Part shown: positions 7,343 through 15,061 of the stretch, piece by piece
Layout: each line of letters starts with the position of its first letter
Position numbering within the stretch: position 1 is the first letter of the stretch
Assembly (NCBI GenBank): GCA_017530105.1
Contig: JAFXMW010000137.1
Location: forward strand, 1 to 34,919
Source: Bacteroidales bacterium
GTDB taxonomy: Bacteria > Bacteroidota > Bacteroidia > Bacteroidales > P3
Reading direction: 5' to 3'
Length of the DNA: 34,919 nt
Made by a program: the position numbers and the translations under genes
The notes under the pieces: model-generated
Databases searched by the model: none
The model's input: only the letters and a program-made list of their open reading frames with translations
Told to the model about the DNA's origin: nothing

Positions 7343-8125
7343 ATGACATTCACACTGTATAAACACGCGTGGCTGTGGACAGGCCCCGAGTACGAGGAGC
7401 CGCGGTTGTGCCGTGCCGACTGCAAGGCACTGCTGCACAAAGGCGGCTGGCTGGTGCGCAACACCTACGACTTTGACTGTGGCGAGGAGACGGGTTTCTG
7501 GTATGTGGTGAAAGACTCGTTCGAGGGCATGGAGGAGCTGAGCAGTAAGATGCGCAACCAGCTGCGGCGCAGCATGGCCAACTATACCTTTCGTCCCATG
7601 ACGCGCGACGAACTGCTGGCCATGGGCTATGAGGTGCACCGCGCCGCCGCCGAGGGTTATAAGGTGAAGGCCTGTGTACCCACCGAAGAGGATTTCCGGA
7701 ACGAAATAATACATGGACCCGAGAATGAATACTGGGGCTCCTTCGACAAAGCCGACGGCCATCTGGCTGCTTTCGCCAAGAATATCGCCTACGAACAGAT
7801 GTGCGACTACTCCGTGATGAAAGCCCGACCCGACGATTTGTCCCGCTACCCCTACTACGGTTTGATCCACACCATGAACGAACACTATCTGAAAGAGCGC
7901 GGGATGAAATACGTCAACGATGGCGGACGGAGCATCACCGAACATTCCAACATACAACCCTTTCTCATGCAGAAGTTCCATTTCCGCAAAGCATATTGCC
8001 GAATCAATATCGTATATCAACCCTGGCTCGCCGTGATGGTAAAGGCGTTGTACCCCTTCCGCAAATGGGTCCCTGTGGCCTCAGTGCGCAGCCTGCTCCG
8101 TCAGGAAGAGATGACGCGCCTGTAG
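7343..8125 (+). CDS. FemAB/GNAT-like acyltransferase of the glycan locus
   Basis: 260 aa, soluble. No exact family can be named, but the layout fits GNAT/FemAB-fold transferases: a helix with MRNQLRRSMANYTFRPMT (like the R-K-x-x-R segment of FemAB proteins), a central WGSFDKADGHLAAFAKNI strand pair, and a C-terminal NEHYLKERGMKYVNDGGRSI segment. Homologous fold members transfer acetyl or aminoacyl groups to amino sugars or peptides. The start at 7343 (MTFTLYKHAW) was chosen over an open extension to 7259 because that extension lies in the palindromic repeat. It is last in the plus operon, 80 bp after the glycosyltransferase, and overlaps the convergent gene by 25 bp. A VimA-like role is a hypothesis only. 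Confidence 0.65.
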   Translation: MTFTLYKHAWLWTGPEYEEPRLCRADCKALLHKGGWLVRNTYDFDCGEETGFWYVVKDSFEGMEELSSKMRNQLRRSMANYTFRPMTRDELLAMGYEVHRAAAEGYKVKACVPTEEDFRNEIIHGPENEYWGSFDKADGHLAAFAKNIAYEQMCDYSVMKARPDDLSRYPYYGLIHTMNEHYLKERGMKYVNDGGRSITEHSNIQPFLMQKFHFRKAYCRINIVYQPWLAVMVKALYPFRKWVPVASVRSLLRQEEMTRL

Positions 8126-9207
8126 ATGTTCATCATGGTATCCACGTTGCGTTCCCAGTCGTAGAGGTCGGCCACACGCCGCCGCGCTGCGGCACCCATT
8201 TGGTCTCGAAGCTGCGGATTGTCGATAAAGCGTTCAATAGCTTCGGCGGCGGCCTCGGGATTGTCTTTGGGCACAATGAAACCTGTGACATTGTTGTCGA
8301 CCACCTCGCAGAACCCTGCGGCATCCGAGGTGACCACTGGACAAGCGCAGGACATTGCCTCGACGGCTACAACACCGAAGCTTTCCTCACGGCTCAGCGA
8401 CACAGACACGTCGAACTTGGCGTAGAGCGTGGGGAGCTCCTGATTAGGAATGTAGCCAAGGAAGTCGACAAGATGACGGATGCCGAGATCGTCACACAGG
8501 TTAATGAGCTGGTCGCGGTCAGGACCCGTGCCGGCAATGAGTAGGCGCATATCGGTCTGCGGATGATGCCGATGGACGAGGGCAAAAGCACGGATGAGGG
8601 TGTCGATACCATAGCAGAATTTAAGGGTCTTGACATTGCCGACAACAAAAGATGCCGGTTTATCGGTGGCAGGGAGAGGACAAAAACGCTGCATATCGAC
8701 ACCGAAGGGAGTGACAGAAATAGGTTTGGGCGTGTAAAGATTGGTCTCGCGAGCCATACAATGGCTGGTAGAAAGAATGTAGTCGGCCCTCTTGAGAGTG
8801 AAAGAGAGCAGGTGGCGGTAGAGGCTGCCCTGGCGCGGATAGCTATAGACATCGCTGCCCCACACCGACAGCACGTATGGGTGGAAGCCGGAGAGGGCTC
8901 CAATGAGGCCAAAGCTGCATGCATAGTGAGCATGCAGGAAGTCGGGACGGAAATCTTTTATTTGTTTGCGAAGCAGCCAGACCGCCTTGAGATAAACCAT
9001 CTTGTCGAGCAGACGTTGCGAAAGGGCTGCACTGTCGCGCAACACGAAGTCGCAACTGAACACCTTCACATGGGGCATACCTTTGTAAGGCGACAAGTCG
9101 CAGCGAAGCAGATTGAAAAGCAGAATCTCACATCCTCGCTGGCTAAGCGAGCGTACCCATCGGAGGGTGTGGATGCTGTCGGCGTCGGATAAAAGCAGTA
9201 CTTTCAT
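8101..9207 (-). CDS. glycosyltransferase family 4
   Basis: 368 aa GT-B enzyme. N-terminal acceptor lobe begins MKVLLLSDADSIHTLRWVRS and contains DFLHAHYACSFGLIGAL; the C-terminal nucleotide-sugar lobe has VGNVKTLKFCYGIDTLIRAF, LLIAGTGPDRDQL, LVDFLGYIPNQELPTLYAKF, and the family 4 donor motif E-E-S-F-G-V-V-A-V-E-A-M-S-C-A-C-P-V-V. All key residues of a retaining GT4 appear intact. It is the last gene of the minus operon that starts at 11961 and follows the other GT4 by 3 bp. It should act on the cytoplasmic face of the inner membrane on a lipid-linked glycan; donor unknown. Confidence 0.93.
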   Translation of the reverse strand: MKVLLLSDADSIHTLRWVRSLSQRGCEILLFNLLRCDLSPYKGMPHVKVFSCDFVLRDSAALSQRLLDKMVYLKAVWLLRKQIKDFRPDFLHAHYACSFGLIGALSGFHPYVLSVWGSDVYSYPRQGSLYRHLLSFTLKRADYILSTSHCMARETNLYTPKPISVTPFGVDMQRFCPLPATDKPASFVVGNVKTLKFCYGIDTLIRAFALVHRHHPQTDMRLLIAGTGPDRDQLINLCDDLGIRHLVDFLGYIPNQELPTLYAKFDVSVSLSREESFGVVAVEAMSCACPVVTSDAAGFCEVVDNNVTGFIVPKDNPEAAAEAIERFIDNPQLRDQMGAAARRRVADLYDWERNVDTMMNIYRRVISS

Positions 9208-9210
9208 ACT

Positions 9211-10437
9211 TCAATTCTCAATTCTCACGTAATCGATGAACTTTTGCGCCAGCGTGTGGTATTCGAGGTTTTCGAGGGCATATTTCCGACCCTTGGCACC
9301 CATGGCGGCACATTCGTCGGGGGACATGTCGGCTATCGTCCGTATGGCCTCGCGCACCTGGTCGACATTCTCGGCCTCCACCTGTATGCCACAGCCCACG
9401 CGCTCCGTCTCGCTGCCCGGCTCGTCAACCGACTTGACAATGGGTTTCCCTGCCAGCATATAATCAATCATCTTGTTGGCGGAAGTACCGTATTGGTGAA
9501 GGAAACTATGCACGCCGCCTTCGTAGCAGATATCAAACTGCTGTACAACATTGGGTATGCAGGTCTTCTCCACCGGTGGGAGGAAATAGAAGTCCTTGAG
9601 ACCATAGCTTTCCGCCAATTGTATCAGCTCTTCTTTCTGCGGACCGCTGCCCACCATGACGTATGCCAAATCATTGCGCTCTCTGAGTGCATTGGCCGCC
9701 TTGATGAGAACGTCCATGGCTGTCGACTGGGTATGTCCTCCGGCAAATCCGATGATGGTTTTACCCTCCTCGTGGAGCTTGGCAAAAAGGGCAGCATGCT
9801 CCTGCGGCAAAGAGCCATTCTCAGCATTATCCCACTCCTCTTTCAGATATCCGTTGGGCACACAGCAAAAACGGTCTTCCGTAAGCCCGTGACGCTTCAT
9901 GTGGGGAAAAGCCTTATCGAGCATCGAGACAACCATGTCGCAATGTTTGTAAGCATAGTTCTCGCAGTGCTGCAGCATGACAATGAACGGGTGCCATTTT
10001 TTGTACCCGCCAATAACCATCACCGACAGAGGCCACAAGTCATGCACCTCGTAGACCAGCTTGGCATGGGTGCGGCGGGCGATATAATGGCATGGGTATA
10101 TGTCGAAGGTGTATACCGACGAAGCAATGACCATGTCCGGCTGAAAGGCAATCAGCTCTTTGCTGTGTTTGTAAACCTGATGGCAGAACTGGAACATCGA
10201 GAGCACCCGTTTCCAACCGTTGCCCTCATATTCGACCGTGGGCAACCACAGATAGTCGATGCCCTCAAGACATTCCCGTCCCACCGGCGGCTGAGTTTTG
10301 CGAAGGTGCGAAAAGGAGGCTCCCACCACAGTCACCCGATGCCCCATGCCCACCCACTCGCGGGCAATATAATAGGAGCGATACTCCATGCCATATTGCG
10401 GCGCTCCGGCGTAGTGGCTTATCATCAAGATATTCAT
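9211..10437 (-). CDS. WbuB-like glycosyltransferase family 4
   Basis: 408 aa. The start MNILMISHYAGAPQYGMEYR and the following YYIAREWVGMGHRVTVVGAS are characteristic of the WbuB/Fnl group of GT4 enzymes, which add N-acetylated deoxy-amino sugars early in O-antigen synthesis. The donor lobe contains KTIIGFAGGHTQSTAMDVLI, AYVMVGSGPQKEELIQLA and ANKMIDYMLAGKPIVKSVDE. The start overlaps the stop of the PIG-L deacetylase by 4 bp (10434-10437), implying coupled translation. A donor such as the Wbp-pathway uronic acid, or an N-acetyl amino sugar, is plausible but not shown. Confidence 0.9.
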   Translation of the reverse strand: MNILMISHYAGAPQYGMEYRSYYIAREWVGMGHRVTVVGASFSHLRKTQPPVGRECLEGIDYLWLPTVEYEGNGWKRVLSMFQFCHQVYKHSKELIAFQPDMVIASSVYTFDIYPCHYIARRTHAKLVYEVHDLWPLSVMVIGGYKKWHPFIVMLQHCENYAYKHCDMVVSMLDKAFPHMKRHGLTEDRFCCVPNGYLKEEWDNAENGSLPQEHAALFAKLHEEGKTIIGFAGGHTQSTAMDVLIKAANALRERNDLAYVMVGSGPQKEELIQLAESYGLKDFYFLPPVEKTCIPNVVQQFDICYEGGVHSFLHQYGTSANKMIDYMLAGKPIVKSVDEPGSETERVGCGIQVEAENVDQVREAIRTIADMSPDECAAMGAKGRKYALENLEYHTLAQKFIDYVRIEN

Positions 10438-11063
10438 AGGAACAGTCTTATTACTTCAAACGACTCGGCATACTGGCAACCTACCTGCACACCGCGGGTA
10501 CGGGCCAGCGAGCGTACAAACTCAGCGGAGGTATAGTCGCGGAACTCCTGGCTTTTGTATTCCCGCAAGGCCTGGCATTTTGCCTCTATATGACGCTCCT
10601 CCAACTGGACGAAACAGTCTGTGTCGAACGTCAAATTGTTCCATATCAGCTCATATCCAAGCAAAGTGGTCTTCTTGAAAGCTCGTATCGCCTCTTGGGC
10701 CACGGTGGTATGGTCCTGGTGTATGTCGTGGGACGAAGGCATGAACACCAGGTCATAACGCCGTTCGTTGCGCAACTTCACCATGTCCTCCAGAAGCTCC
10801 TGCCTCACATAGTTCAGTTTGCGGACCTCATAATGGTAGATATACAGGTTCTCGGGAGGAATGCCCAGCTTGAGGGTTGCATTACGCACCTCTGTGGCAA
10901 GGATATCCTTCGGAAACCCCTCGGGAACCGACTGGTCGGCGGTGGAAAAGGCAGCGTAGAACACATTCTTCCCCTCCTCGATAAACTTACTGATCGTACC
11001 GCCTAAGCCCAATTCACCGTCGTCGGTATGCGGAGCCAATACGAGTATGTTCTCTATATTCAT
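10434..11063 (-). CDS. PIG-L/LmbE family N-acetyl sugar deacetylase
   Basis: 209 aa. The zinc site typical of carbohydrate esterase family 14 is visible: APHTDDGELG near residues 10-19 (variant of PHPDDE, with the catalytic Asp and zinc ligands kept) and SSHDIHQDH further on, giving the H-x-x-H ligand. Family members remove the N-acetyl group from amino sugars, free or nucleotide- or lipid-linked. The start MNIENILVLAPH was preferred over an upstream extension. The gene sits between an LpxD-like acyltransferase and a WbuB-like transferase, so deacetylation followed by a different N-acylation of a glycan residue is a reasonable inference; VimE of Porphyromonas is, from memory, the same type of enzyme. 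Confidence 0.88.
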   Translation of the reverse strand: MNIENILVLAPHTDDGELGLGGTISKFIEEGKNVFYAAFSTADQSVPEGFPKDILATEVRNATLKLGIPPENLYIYHYEVRKLNYVRQELLEDMVKLRNERRYDLVFMPSSHDIHQDHTTVAQEAIRAFKKTTLLGYELIWNNLTFDTDCFVQLEERHIEAKCQALREYKSQEFRDYTSAEFVRSLARTRGVQVGCQYAESFEVIRLFL

Positions 11064-11070
11064 GGTATTG

Positions 11071-11961
11071 CTATTTGTTTCTATTAATCTCTTTGGCTGG
11101 CACACCGGCCACAATGGTGTTGTCTTCTACATCTTTCAGCACCACAGCCCCAATGCCTGCAAATCCCCTGTATCCTATTGTCACTTTTTCTTTTACAGTC
11201 ACGTTGGGAGCCAGATAGCTCTGAGGCTTCAACACAGCCCCGCCGCAAACAATGGCCCCGACAGTAACCATGCTACCCTCGCCGATATGGCTGTTGTGGC
11301 CTATCTGCACCAAGTCGTCGATTTTCACATTGTCCCCGATAACCGTGCTGCCCAGCGTGGCGCGCTCCACCGTGGTGTTGCTGCCTATAAAGACATTGTT
11401 GCCCACCACCACATCGCCGAAATGCGGAAAATGCACAGGCTCCCCTTCTTCGTCACGCTCAAAACCGAAACCCTCCTGTCCCAACACCGCACCCGACTTA
11501 ATCTCACAGTGGTGACCCAGCACCACGCGGTTGTCAAGAACCACATGGGGATGAAGCACGCAGCCGTCGCCCACCACACACTGTGCCGACACATAGCATC
11601 CCGCGCCGACGTAGACATCCCGCCCGATGGAGGCACCCTGCTCGACAACTGCCGTAGGGTGAATGAACCCCTTTGGCCTCTCCTGTACAAAGAAATGGGA
11701 CAAAACCCTGATATAATCCAACCGGGGATTGTCCGAAACGATATAGCCGCACGTCAGCCTCCCCGCAAAGTCGCGCGGCACGATGGCCAGAACCTCATTG
11801 CAGCTGTTCAGGGCTCGAACCGACTCGTCGCTGTACCTCTTGGCGAAAACAACGCTGCGAGGCAGCGGAGCCGACAGCGGGGCAAAACGCTCAATGGTTG
11901 AGACCGCCCCATTCAACGTCGACCCCAGAAAACTGGCTATGTTATTTGATGTAATCTTCAT
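11071..11961 (-). CDS. LpxD-like left-handed beta-helix acyltransferase
   Basis: 296 aa. Residues about 1-95 resemble the uridine-binding N-terminal domain of LpxD (ISxFxG-like opening, then a PRLDYIRVLSHFF segment). From about residue 98 hexapeptide repeats dominate: HPTAVVEQGASIGRDVYVGA, GHHCEIKSGAVLGQEGFGFE, KIDDLVQIGHNSHIGEGSMV, closing with GVPAKEI. LpxD itself is about 340 aa; this protein is shorter and sits in a polysaccharide operon, so it more probably N-acylates a nucleotide sugar than makes lipid A. It might supply the 3-N-acetylation that the Wbp operon lacks (no WbpD there). First gene of the minus operon, promoter at 12200-12230. Confidence 0.85.
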   Translation of the reverse strand: MKITSNNIASFLGSTLNGAVSTIERFAPLSAPLPRSVVFAKRYSDESVRALNSCNEVLAIVPRDFAGRLTCGYIVSDNPRLDYIRVLSHFFVQERPKGFIHPTAVVEQGASIGRDVYVGAGCYVSAQCVVGDGCVLHPHVVLDNRVVLGHHCEIKSGAVLGQEGFGFERDEEGEPVHFPHFGDVVVGNNVFIGSNTTVERATLGSTVIGDNVKIDDLVQIGHNSHIGEGSMVTVGAIVCGGAVLKPQSYLAPNVTVKEKVTIGYRGFAGIGAVVLKDVEDNTIVAGVPAKEINRNK

Positions 11962-12199
11962 AATGTCTTATAGGTTAACCACCCGAAGGTGAAATATGTA
12001 ACCCCCTTGTCGGAAACTTCGTAGAATACGTATATCTTCTGATTTCATGTATCTATTGGGTATTTCAATTGCTGTTGTTTGTTGTTGGCATATCATCTTT
12101 TCGACTCTACGAATAATATGTTCTTTGGGGGTATTATTTTTCTTTACATCAGTTGTTTGTATTGTCCTGCTGCTCCTTTTTTTACCTTTCTGCACTTTG
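11962..12199 (-). other. long leader of the lpxD-like operon, with a doubtful small open frame
   Basis: About 230 nt separate the minus promoter from the start at 11961. A frame with start MICQQQTTAIEIPNRYMKSE ends in a TAA near 11968 (42 codons; up to 75 from a GTG at 12195). I do not recognise it, and its composition is that of AT-rich intergenic DNA. Near its end is a CACC-CGAA-GGTG hairpin related to the palindromes at 7203-7299, so a REP-like element rather than a gene is likely. Confidence 0.35.
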
Positions 12200-12230
12200 C
12201 AAAATTACAAAAAAAATCCCTTTTATACAA
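12200..12230 (-). promoter_or_regulatory. promoter of the minus glycan operon
   Basis: Minus strand: TTG (complement of 12228-12230), 20-nt spacer, TAATTTTG (complement of 12200-12207). It reads toward the LpxD-like gene and lies back to back with the promoter at 12240-12247. Confidence 0.7.
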
Positions 12231-12239
12231 AAAAAGTTG

Positions 12240-12247
12240 TATTTTTG
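12240..12247 (+). promoter_or_regulatory. -7 element for the WecA-like gene
   Basis: TATTTTTG (TAnnTTTG) 27 nt before the start at 12275. A good -33 TTG is not seen, since that area overlaps the divergent promoter. Confidence 0.55.
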
Positions 12248-12274
12248 CATCCTGAAAACAAACGCCAGGGGAAT

Positions 12275-13240
12275 ATGTTTTATATCGTTGCCACCATTGC
12301 AATCATCGCTTTCGAGCTGCTCTATTTTTCGGTAGCCAGGCGTTTCCATATCGTCGACCGCCCTAACGAGCGTAGCTCGCACCACCGCGTGGCCCTGCTG
12401 GGTGCGGGTATCGTTTTCTACTTCGCCGTGCTGTTCTACTCGCTGACACACGGCTTGGCATTCCATAATTTCCTCATCGCCATCACCGTCTTGGCGGTGG
12501 TGAGCTTTGTGGACGACCTACATCCATTGCCTTCTTGGCTGCGCCTTTTCACACAGATTGCCACAGTGCTCCTGACGTTCTGGACGGATATCTCGGCCAT
12601 TGCCCCGTGGCAGCTTGTGGTGCTGATTGTTTTCTTTACGGGTGTTCTCAATATTTACAATTTTATGGACGGCATCAACGGGATGCTTGCCGCTTACTCG
12701 TTTGTGGTGGTGGGCACTTTCGGCTATCTCGACCTCTTTGTACATCCGTTTGTTGATTTCGAGTTTATCGCTTCGGTCTTGGTGGCTATCGTGGTGTTCG
12801 GTTTTTTCAATTTTCGTACCAACGCGCGTTGTTTCGCTGGCGACGTGGGCAGCATCAGCATGGGGCTCATCGTCCTGTTCCTGCTGGTGCGCTATGTCAA
12901 CTCGTTCCCCGGCTCTGGCTTGAATGTGAGCCGTATTTGCTTTGTCATCGTGTTCCTGGCCGACGGGTTCCTGACTGTCGCCAAGCGGTTCCTTTCAGGA
13001 CGCAATATTTTTGCCGCCCACCGCGAGCACGCCTACGAAACGATGGTAAATGATTTGCATGTGCCTTATCTGGCGGTCTCGACGGGGTATGCCCTGCTGC
13101 AGCTGGCAATCAATATTGGCTATATCCTTGTGGAGGACAAGAACTTCTACACCATAGCCGTCGCCCTGATCCTGATTCTCGCTTACGGCTTGTTCTTTTT
13201 CTTCGGCAACCGCTCCGGCAAAATACACCCCATCCAATAA
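12275..13240 (+). CDS. WecA/MraY-family undecaprenyl-phosphate sugar-1-phosphate transferase
   Basis: 321 aa, about ten transmembrane helices. It starts lipid-linked glycan synthesis by moving a HexNAc-1-phosphate from UDP-sugar to undecaprenyl phosphate at the inner membrane. All family landmarks are present: VSFVDDLHPLP (DD at 80-81), NIYNFMDGINGM (129-137), the Mg-binding CFAGDVGS (GD at 189-190) and the C-terminal AHREHAYE (249-255), which defines the WecA/WbpL branch. The start MFYIVATIAI follows the promoter by 27 nt; the open frame upstream of it is promoter DNA. It is transcribed alone, divergent from the glycosyltransferase operon it would feed. A truncated relative lies at 2304-2527. 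Confidence 0.92.
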   Translation: MFYIVATIAIIAFELLYFSVARRFHIVDRPNERSSHHRVALLGAGIVFYFAVLFYSLTHGLAFHNFLIAITVLAVVSFVDDLHPLPSWLRLFTQIATVLLTFWTDISAIAPWQLVVLIVFFTGVLNIYNFMDGINGMLAAYSFVVVGTFGYLDLFVHPFVDFEFIASVLVAIVVFGFFNFRTNARCFAGDVGSISMGLIVLFLLVRYVNSFPGSGLNVSRICFVIVFLADGFLTVAKRFLSGRNIFAAHREHAYETMVNDLHVPYLAVSTGYALLQLAINIGYILVEDKNFYTIAVALILILAYGLFFFFGNRSGKIHPIQ

Positions 13241-13370
13241 GAAACGCTACTTTTTGAGAGAATTTTGAGAGAAATAGGATAAAATAAACTATTGGCCTAA
13301 TCAAACATAGAATCAAAAGGACCATGAAAAAGATGGGAGTTGTAACTTACATCTCAATCTGGAATAAGAA

Positions 13371-13398
13371 CAAATAAAAAGAGGGCTTTTAACCCTCT
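13371..13398 (-). terminator. intrinsic terminator, minus direction
   Basis: On the minus strand AGAGGG (complement of 13393-13398), a 7-nt loop and CCCTCT (complement of 13380-13385) are followed by TTTTTATTTG. The T-rich tail exists only in the minus direction. Confidence 0.65.
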
Positions 13399-13498
13399 CT
13401 AACTCCAGTCACCTTGGTGCCGAGTTTCACGAACTTAATCGGTCTTTGCTCGATGGTATCTGAGTAAAAAACTCAACGTGCCCAAAGAACTCTTTTTC
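13371..13498 (-). ncRNA. candidate small RNA (about 125 nt) or remnant C-terminal peptide
   Basis: A full-consensus minus promoter (13505-13534) and the minus terminator at 13371-13398 frame a transcript of about 125 nt with no complete gene. One frame, open after a stop at 13473, reads SDTIEQRPIKFVKLGTKVTG, VREG and stops at 13389-13391 inside the terminator stem; it has a protein-like look but no start codon. It may be the tail of a lost gene or a genuine small RNA. Confidence 0.4.
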
Positions 13499-13504
13499 GA
13501 TTTG

Positions 13505-13534
13505 CAAAATTACAACTTATTTTTGAATTAGCAA
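13505..13534 (-). promoter_or_regulatory. orphan sigma-ABfr promoter, minus
   Basis: Minus strand: TTG (complement of 13532-13534), 19-nt spacer, TAATTTTG (complement of 13505-13512). It faces away from wbpA and toward the candidate small RNA. Confidence 0.65.
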
Positions 13535-13545
13535 CTTTTTCTTTC

Positions 13546-13607
13546 GATAGTACTATCCCTTGATGATGATTCCTACACAGGAGATGGTGGAGTGACAATT
13601 CTGTCAC
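13546..13607. promoter_or_regulatory. two dyads upstream of the wbp promoter
   Basis: GATAGTACTATC at 13546-13557 is a perfect 12-bp palindrome, and GTGACA-ATTC-TGTCAC at 13592-13607 is a perfect 6+6 dyad. They lie 32-115 bp upstream of the wbp -33 element and between two divergent promoters, where a regulator could act on both. Confidence 0.4.
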
Positions 13608-13638
13608 CTGCCGAAGAGGATACCTTGCGAAAAAAAAG

Positions 13639-13668
13639 TTGATGAACAAAAAAAAATGTGTATCTTTG
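13639..13668 (+). promoter_or_regulatory. wbp operon promoter
   Basis: TTG at 13639-13641, 19-nt spacer, TATCTTTG at 13661-13668: complete consensus. It would give a leader of about 70 nt before wbpA. Confidence 0.8.
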
Positions 13669-13675
13669 CAAATTA

Positions 13676-13696
13676 AACCTTTACGGCTCAAAGGTT
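13676..13696 (+). other. hairpin at the 5' end of the wbp mRNA
   Basis: AACCTTT (13676-13682) pairs with AAAGGTT (13690-13696) around a 7-nt loop, a few bases after the expected start of transcription. It may protect the mRNA 5' end; no known riboswitch was recognised in the leader. Confidence 0.4.
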
Positions 13697-13743
13697 AGGT
13701 TTTGTAATTAACGTATCTATAAATAATAACATTACAGCACTTT

Positions 13744-15018
13744 ATGCAAGAGATTAAAATTGCAGTCATTGGACTTGGATATGTCGGTCTGCCTTTGGCA
13801 AGACTTTTTTCCACTAAGTATAAGACAGTGGGGTACGATTTGAGCGAGGAGCGGGTGAGGGCTTTGATGGCGGGTCACGACGCCACGCTGGAGGTGAGCG
13901 ACGAGCTGCTGCAGGAGGCCATAAGGGAGCACGGTTTCGTCTGCTCGAGCAACCTGGAGGATATTCGCGACTGTAATTTCTATGTGGTGGCTGTGCCGAC
14001 CCCTGTGGACCGCAACAACAACCCCGATTTGACGCCGCTGTACGGCGCCAGCGAGGTGGTGGGCAAGGTAATCGCCAAGGGCGACACGGTGGTGTATGAG
14101 TCGACGGTGTACCCGGGCGTGACGGAGGACGAGTGTCTGCCCGTGGTGGAGCGGGTGTCGGGTCTGAAGTATAACGTGGATTTCTTTGCCGGTTATAGCC
14201 CGGAGCGCATCAACCCGGGTGACAAGGTCCACACGGTGGAGAAAATCAAGAAGATTACGTCGGGCTCCACTCCCGAGACTGCCGATTTGGTGGACGAGGT
14301 GTACCGTTCGGTGCTTATCAACGGCACGCACCGCGCCTCGAGCATCAAGGTAGCCGAGGCCGCCAAGGTGATTGAGAACAGCCAGCGGGATATCAATATC
14401 GCCTTTGTCAACGAGCTGTCGAAGATTTTCAACCTGATGGGTATCGACACTCAGGATGTGCTGGAGGCCGCGGGGACGAAGTGGAATTTCATCAAGATGA
14501 ACCCCGGCCTGGTGGGGGGCCACTGCATTTCGGTGGACCCGTACTATCTGGCTCAATGCGCACAGCGGCTGGGGTACAACCCCGAGATTATCCTTGCGGG
14601 ACGCAGGATGAACGACGGCATGGGTGCCTACGTGGCCGACCAAACGGTGAAGCTGATGTTGAAGAAGGGCATCCAGGTGCTGCACTCGAAGATTATCATC
14701 ATGGGCTTCACTTTCAAAGAGAACTGCCCCGACGTGCGCAACACCCGCGTGATTGACATTTTCCATTCGTTGCAGGAATACAATGTGGACATCACGGTGT
14801 TCGACCCGTGGGCATCGCCCGAGCGGGTGAAGCACGAGTACGGTATCGACATTGTGAACGAGCTGCCCAAGGAGAAGTTCAGCGCGGCCATCATTGCTGT
14901 TGCCCACCGCCAATTCAGGGAGATGGAGATTGATTTCGACCAACTGCTGGAGCCGAAGCACGTCATTTACGACGTGAAGGCCATCATGCCCCGCGAACTG
15001 GTGGACGGCCGTCTGTAA
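13744..15018 (+). CDS. wbpA: UDP-N-acetyl-D-glucosamine 6-dehydrogenase (WbpA/TviB type)
   Basis: 424 aa. Oxidises UDP-GlcNAc at C6 to UDP-GlcNAcA with two NAD+, the first step toward UDP-2,3-diacetamido uronic acids. Visible features: Rossmann motif IGLGYVGLPLA (residues 7-17), ESTVYPGVTEDECLP (about 119-133), GYSPERINPGD, the lysine-bearing KVIENSQRDINIAFVNELSK segment, the catalytic cysteine in GGHCISVDPYY (Cys261), and a C-terminal domain with GFTFKENCPDVRNTRVIDI. The length and these segments fit the WbpA/WecC/TviB group rather than UDP-glucose dehydrogenases. Neighbouring wbpB, wbpE and wbpI make the WbpA assignment more secure. First gene of the operon from the promoter at 13639; the next gene follows after 43 bp. 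Confidence 0.92.
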   Translation: MQEIKIAVIGLGYVGLPLARLFSTKYKTVGYDLSEERVRALMAGHDATLEVSDELLQEAIREHGFVCSSNLEDIRDCNFYVVAVPTPVDRNNNPDLTPLYGASEVVGKVIAKGDTVVYESTVYPGVTEDECLPVVERVSGLKYNVDFFAGYSPERINPGDKVHTVEKIKKITSGSTPETADLVDEVYRSVLINGTHRASSIKVAEAAKVIENSQRDINIAFVNELSKIFNLMGIDTQDVLEAAGTKWNFIKMNPGLVGGHCISVDPYYLAQCAQRLGYNPEIILAGRRMNDGMGAYVADQTVKLMLKKGIQVLHSKIIIMGFTFKENCPDVRNTRVIDIFHSLQEYNVDITVFDPWASPERVKHEYGIDIVNELPKEKFSAAIIAVAHRQFREMEIDFDQLLEPKHVIYDVKAIMPRELVDGRL

Positions 15019-15061
15019 TTGAATCAAGGAGTACCATTCTTCACTCATTAATCACCAAGTC

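Noticed and set aside
11071-11961. Genuine lipid A lpxD
   Set aside because: Too short (296 aa) and placed in a polysaccharide operon rather than with lpxA/lpxC/fabZ; lpxD-like is as far as the sequence allows.
12047-12274. N-terminal extension of the WecA-like protein
   Set aside because: The stretch contains both divergent promoters and is AT-rich; homology with the remnant at 2304-2527 begins at the later start.
13612-13628. Sigma-54 promoter before wbpA
   Set aside because: TTGC is present at 13625-13628 but no GG sits at the required distance; the sigma-ABfr promoter fits fully.
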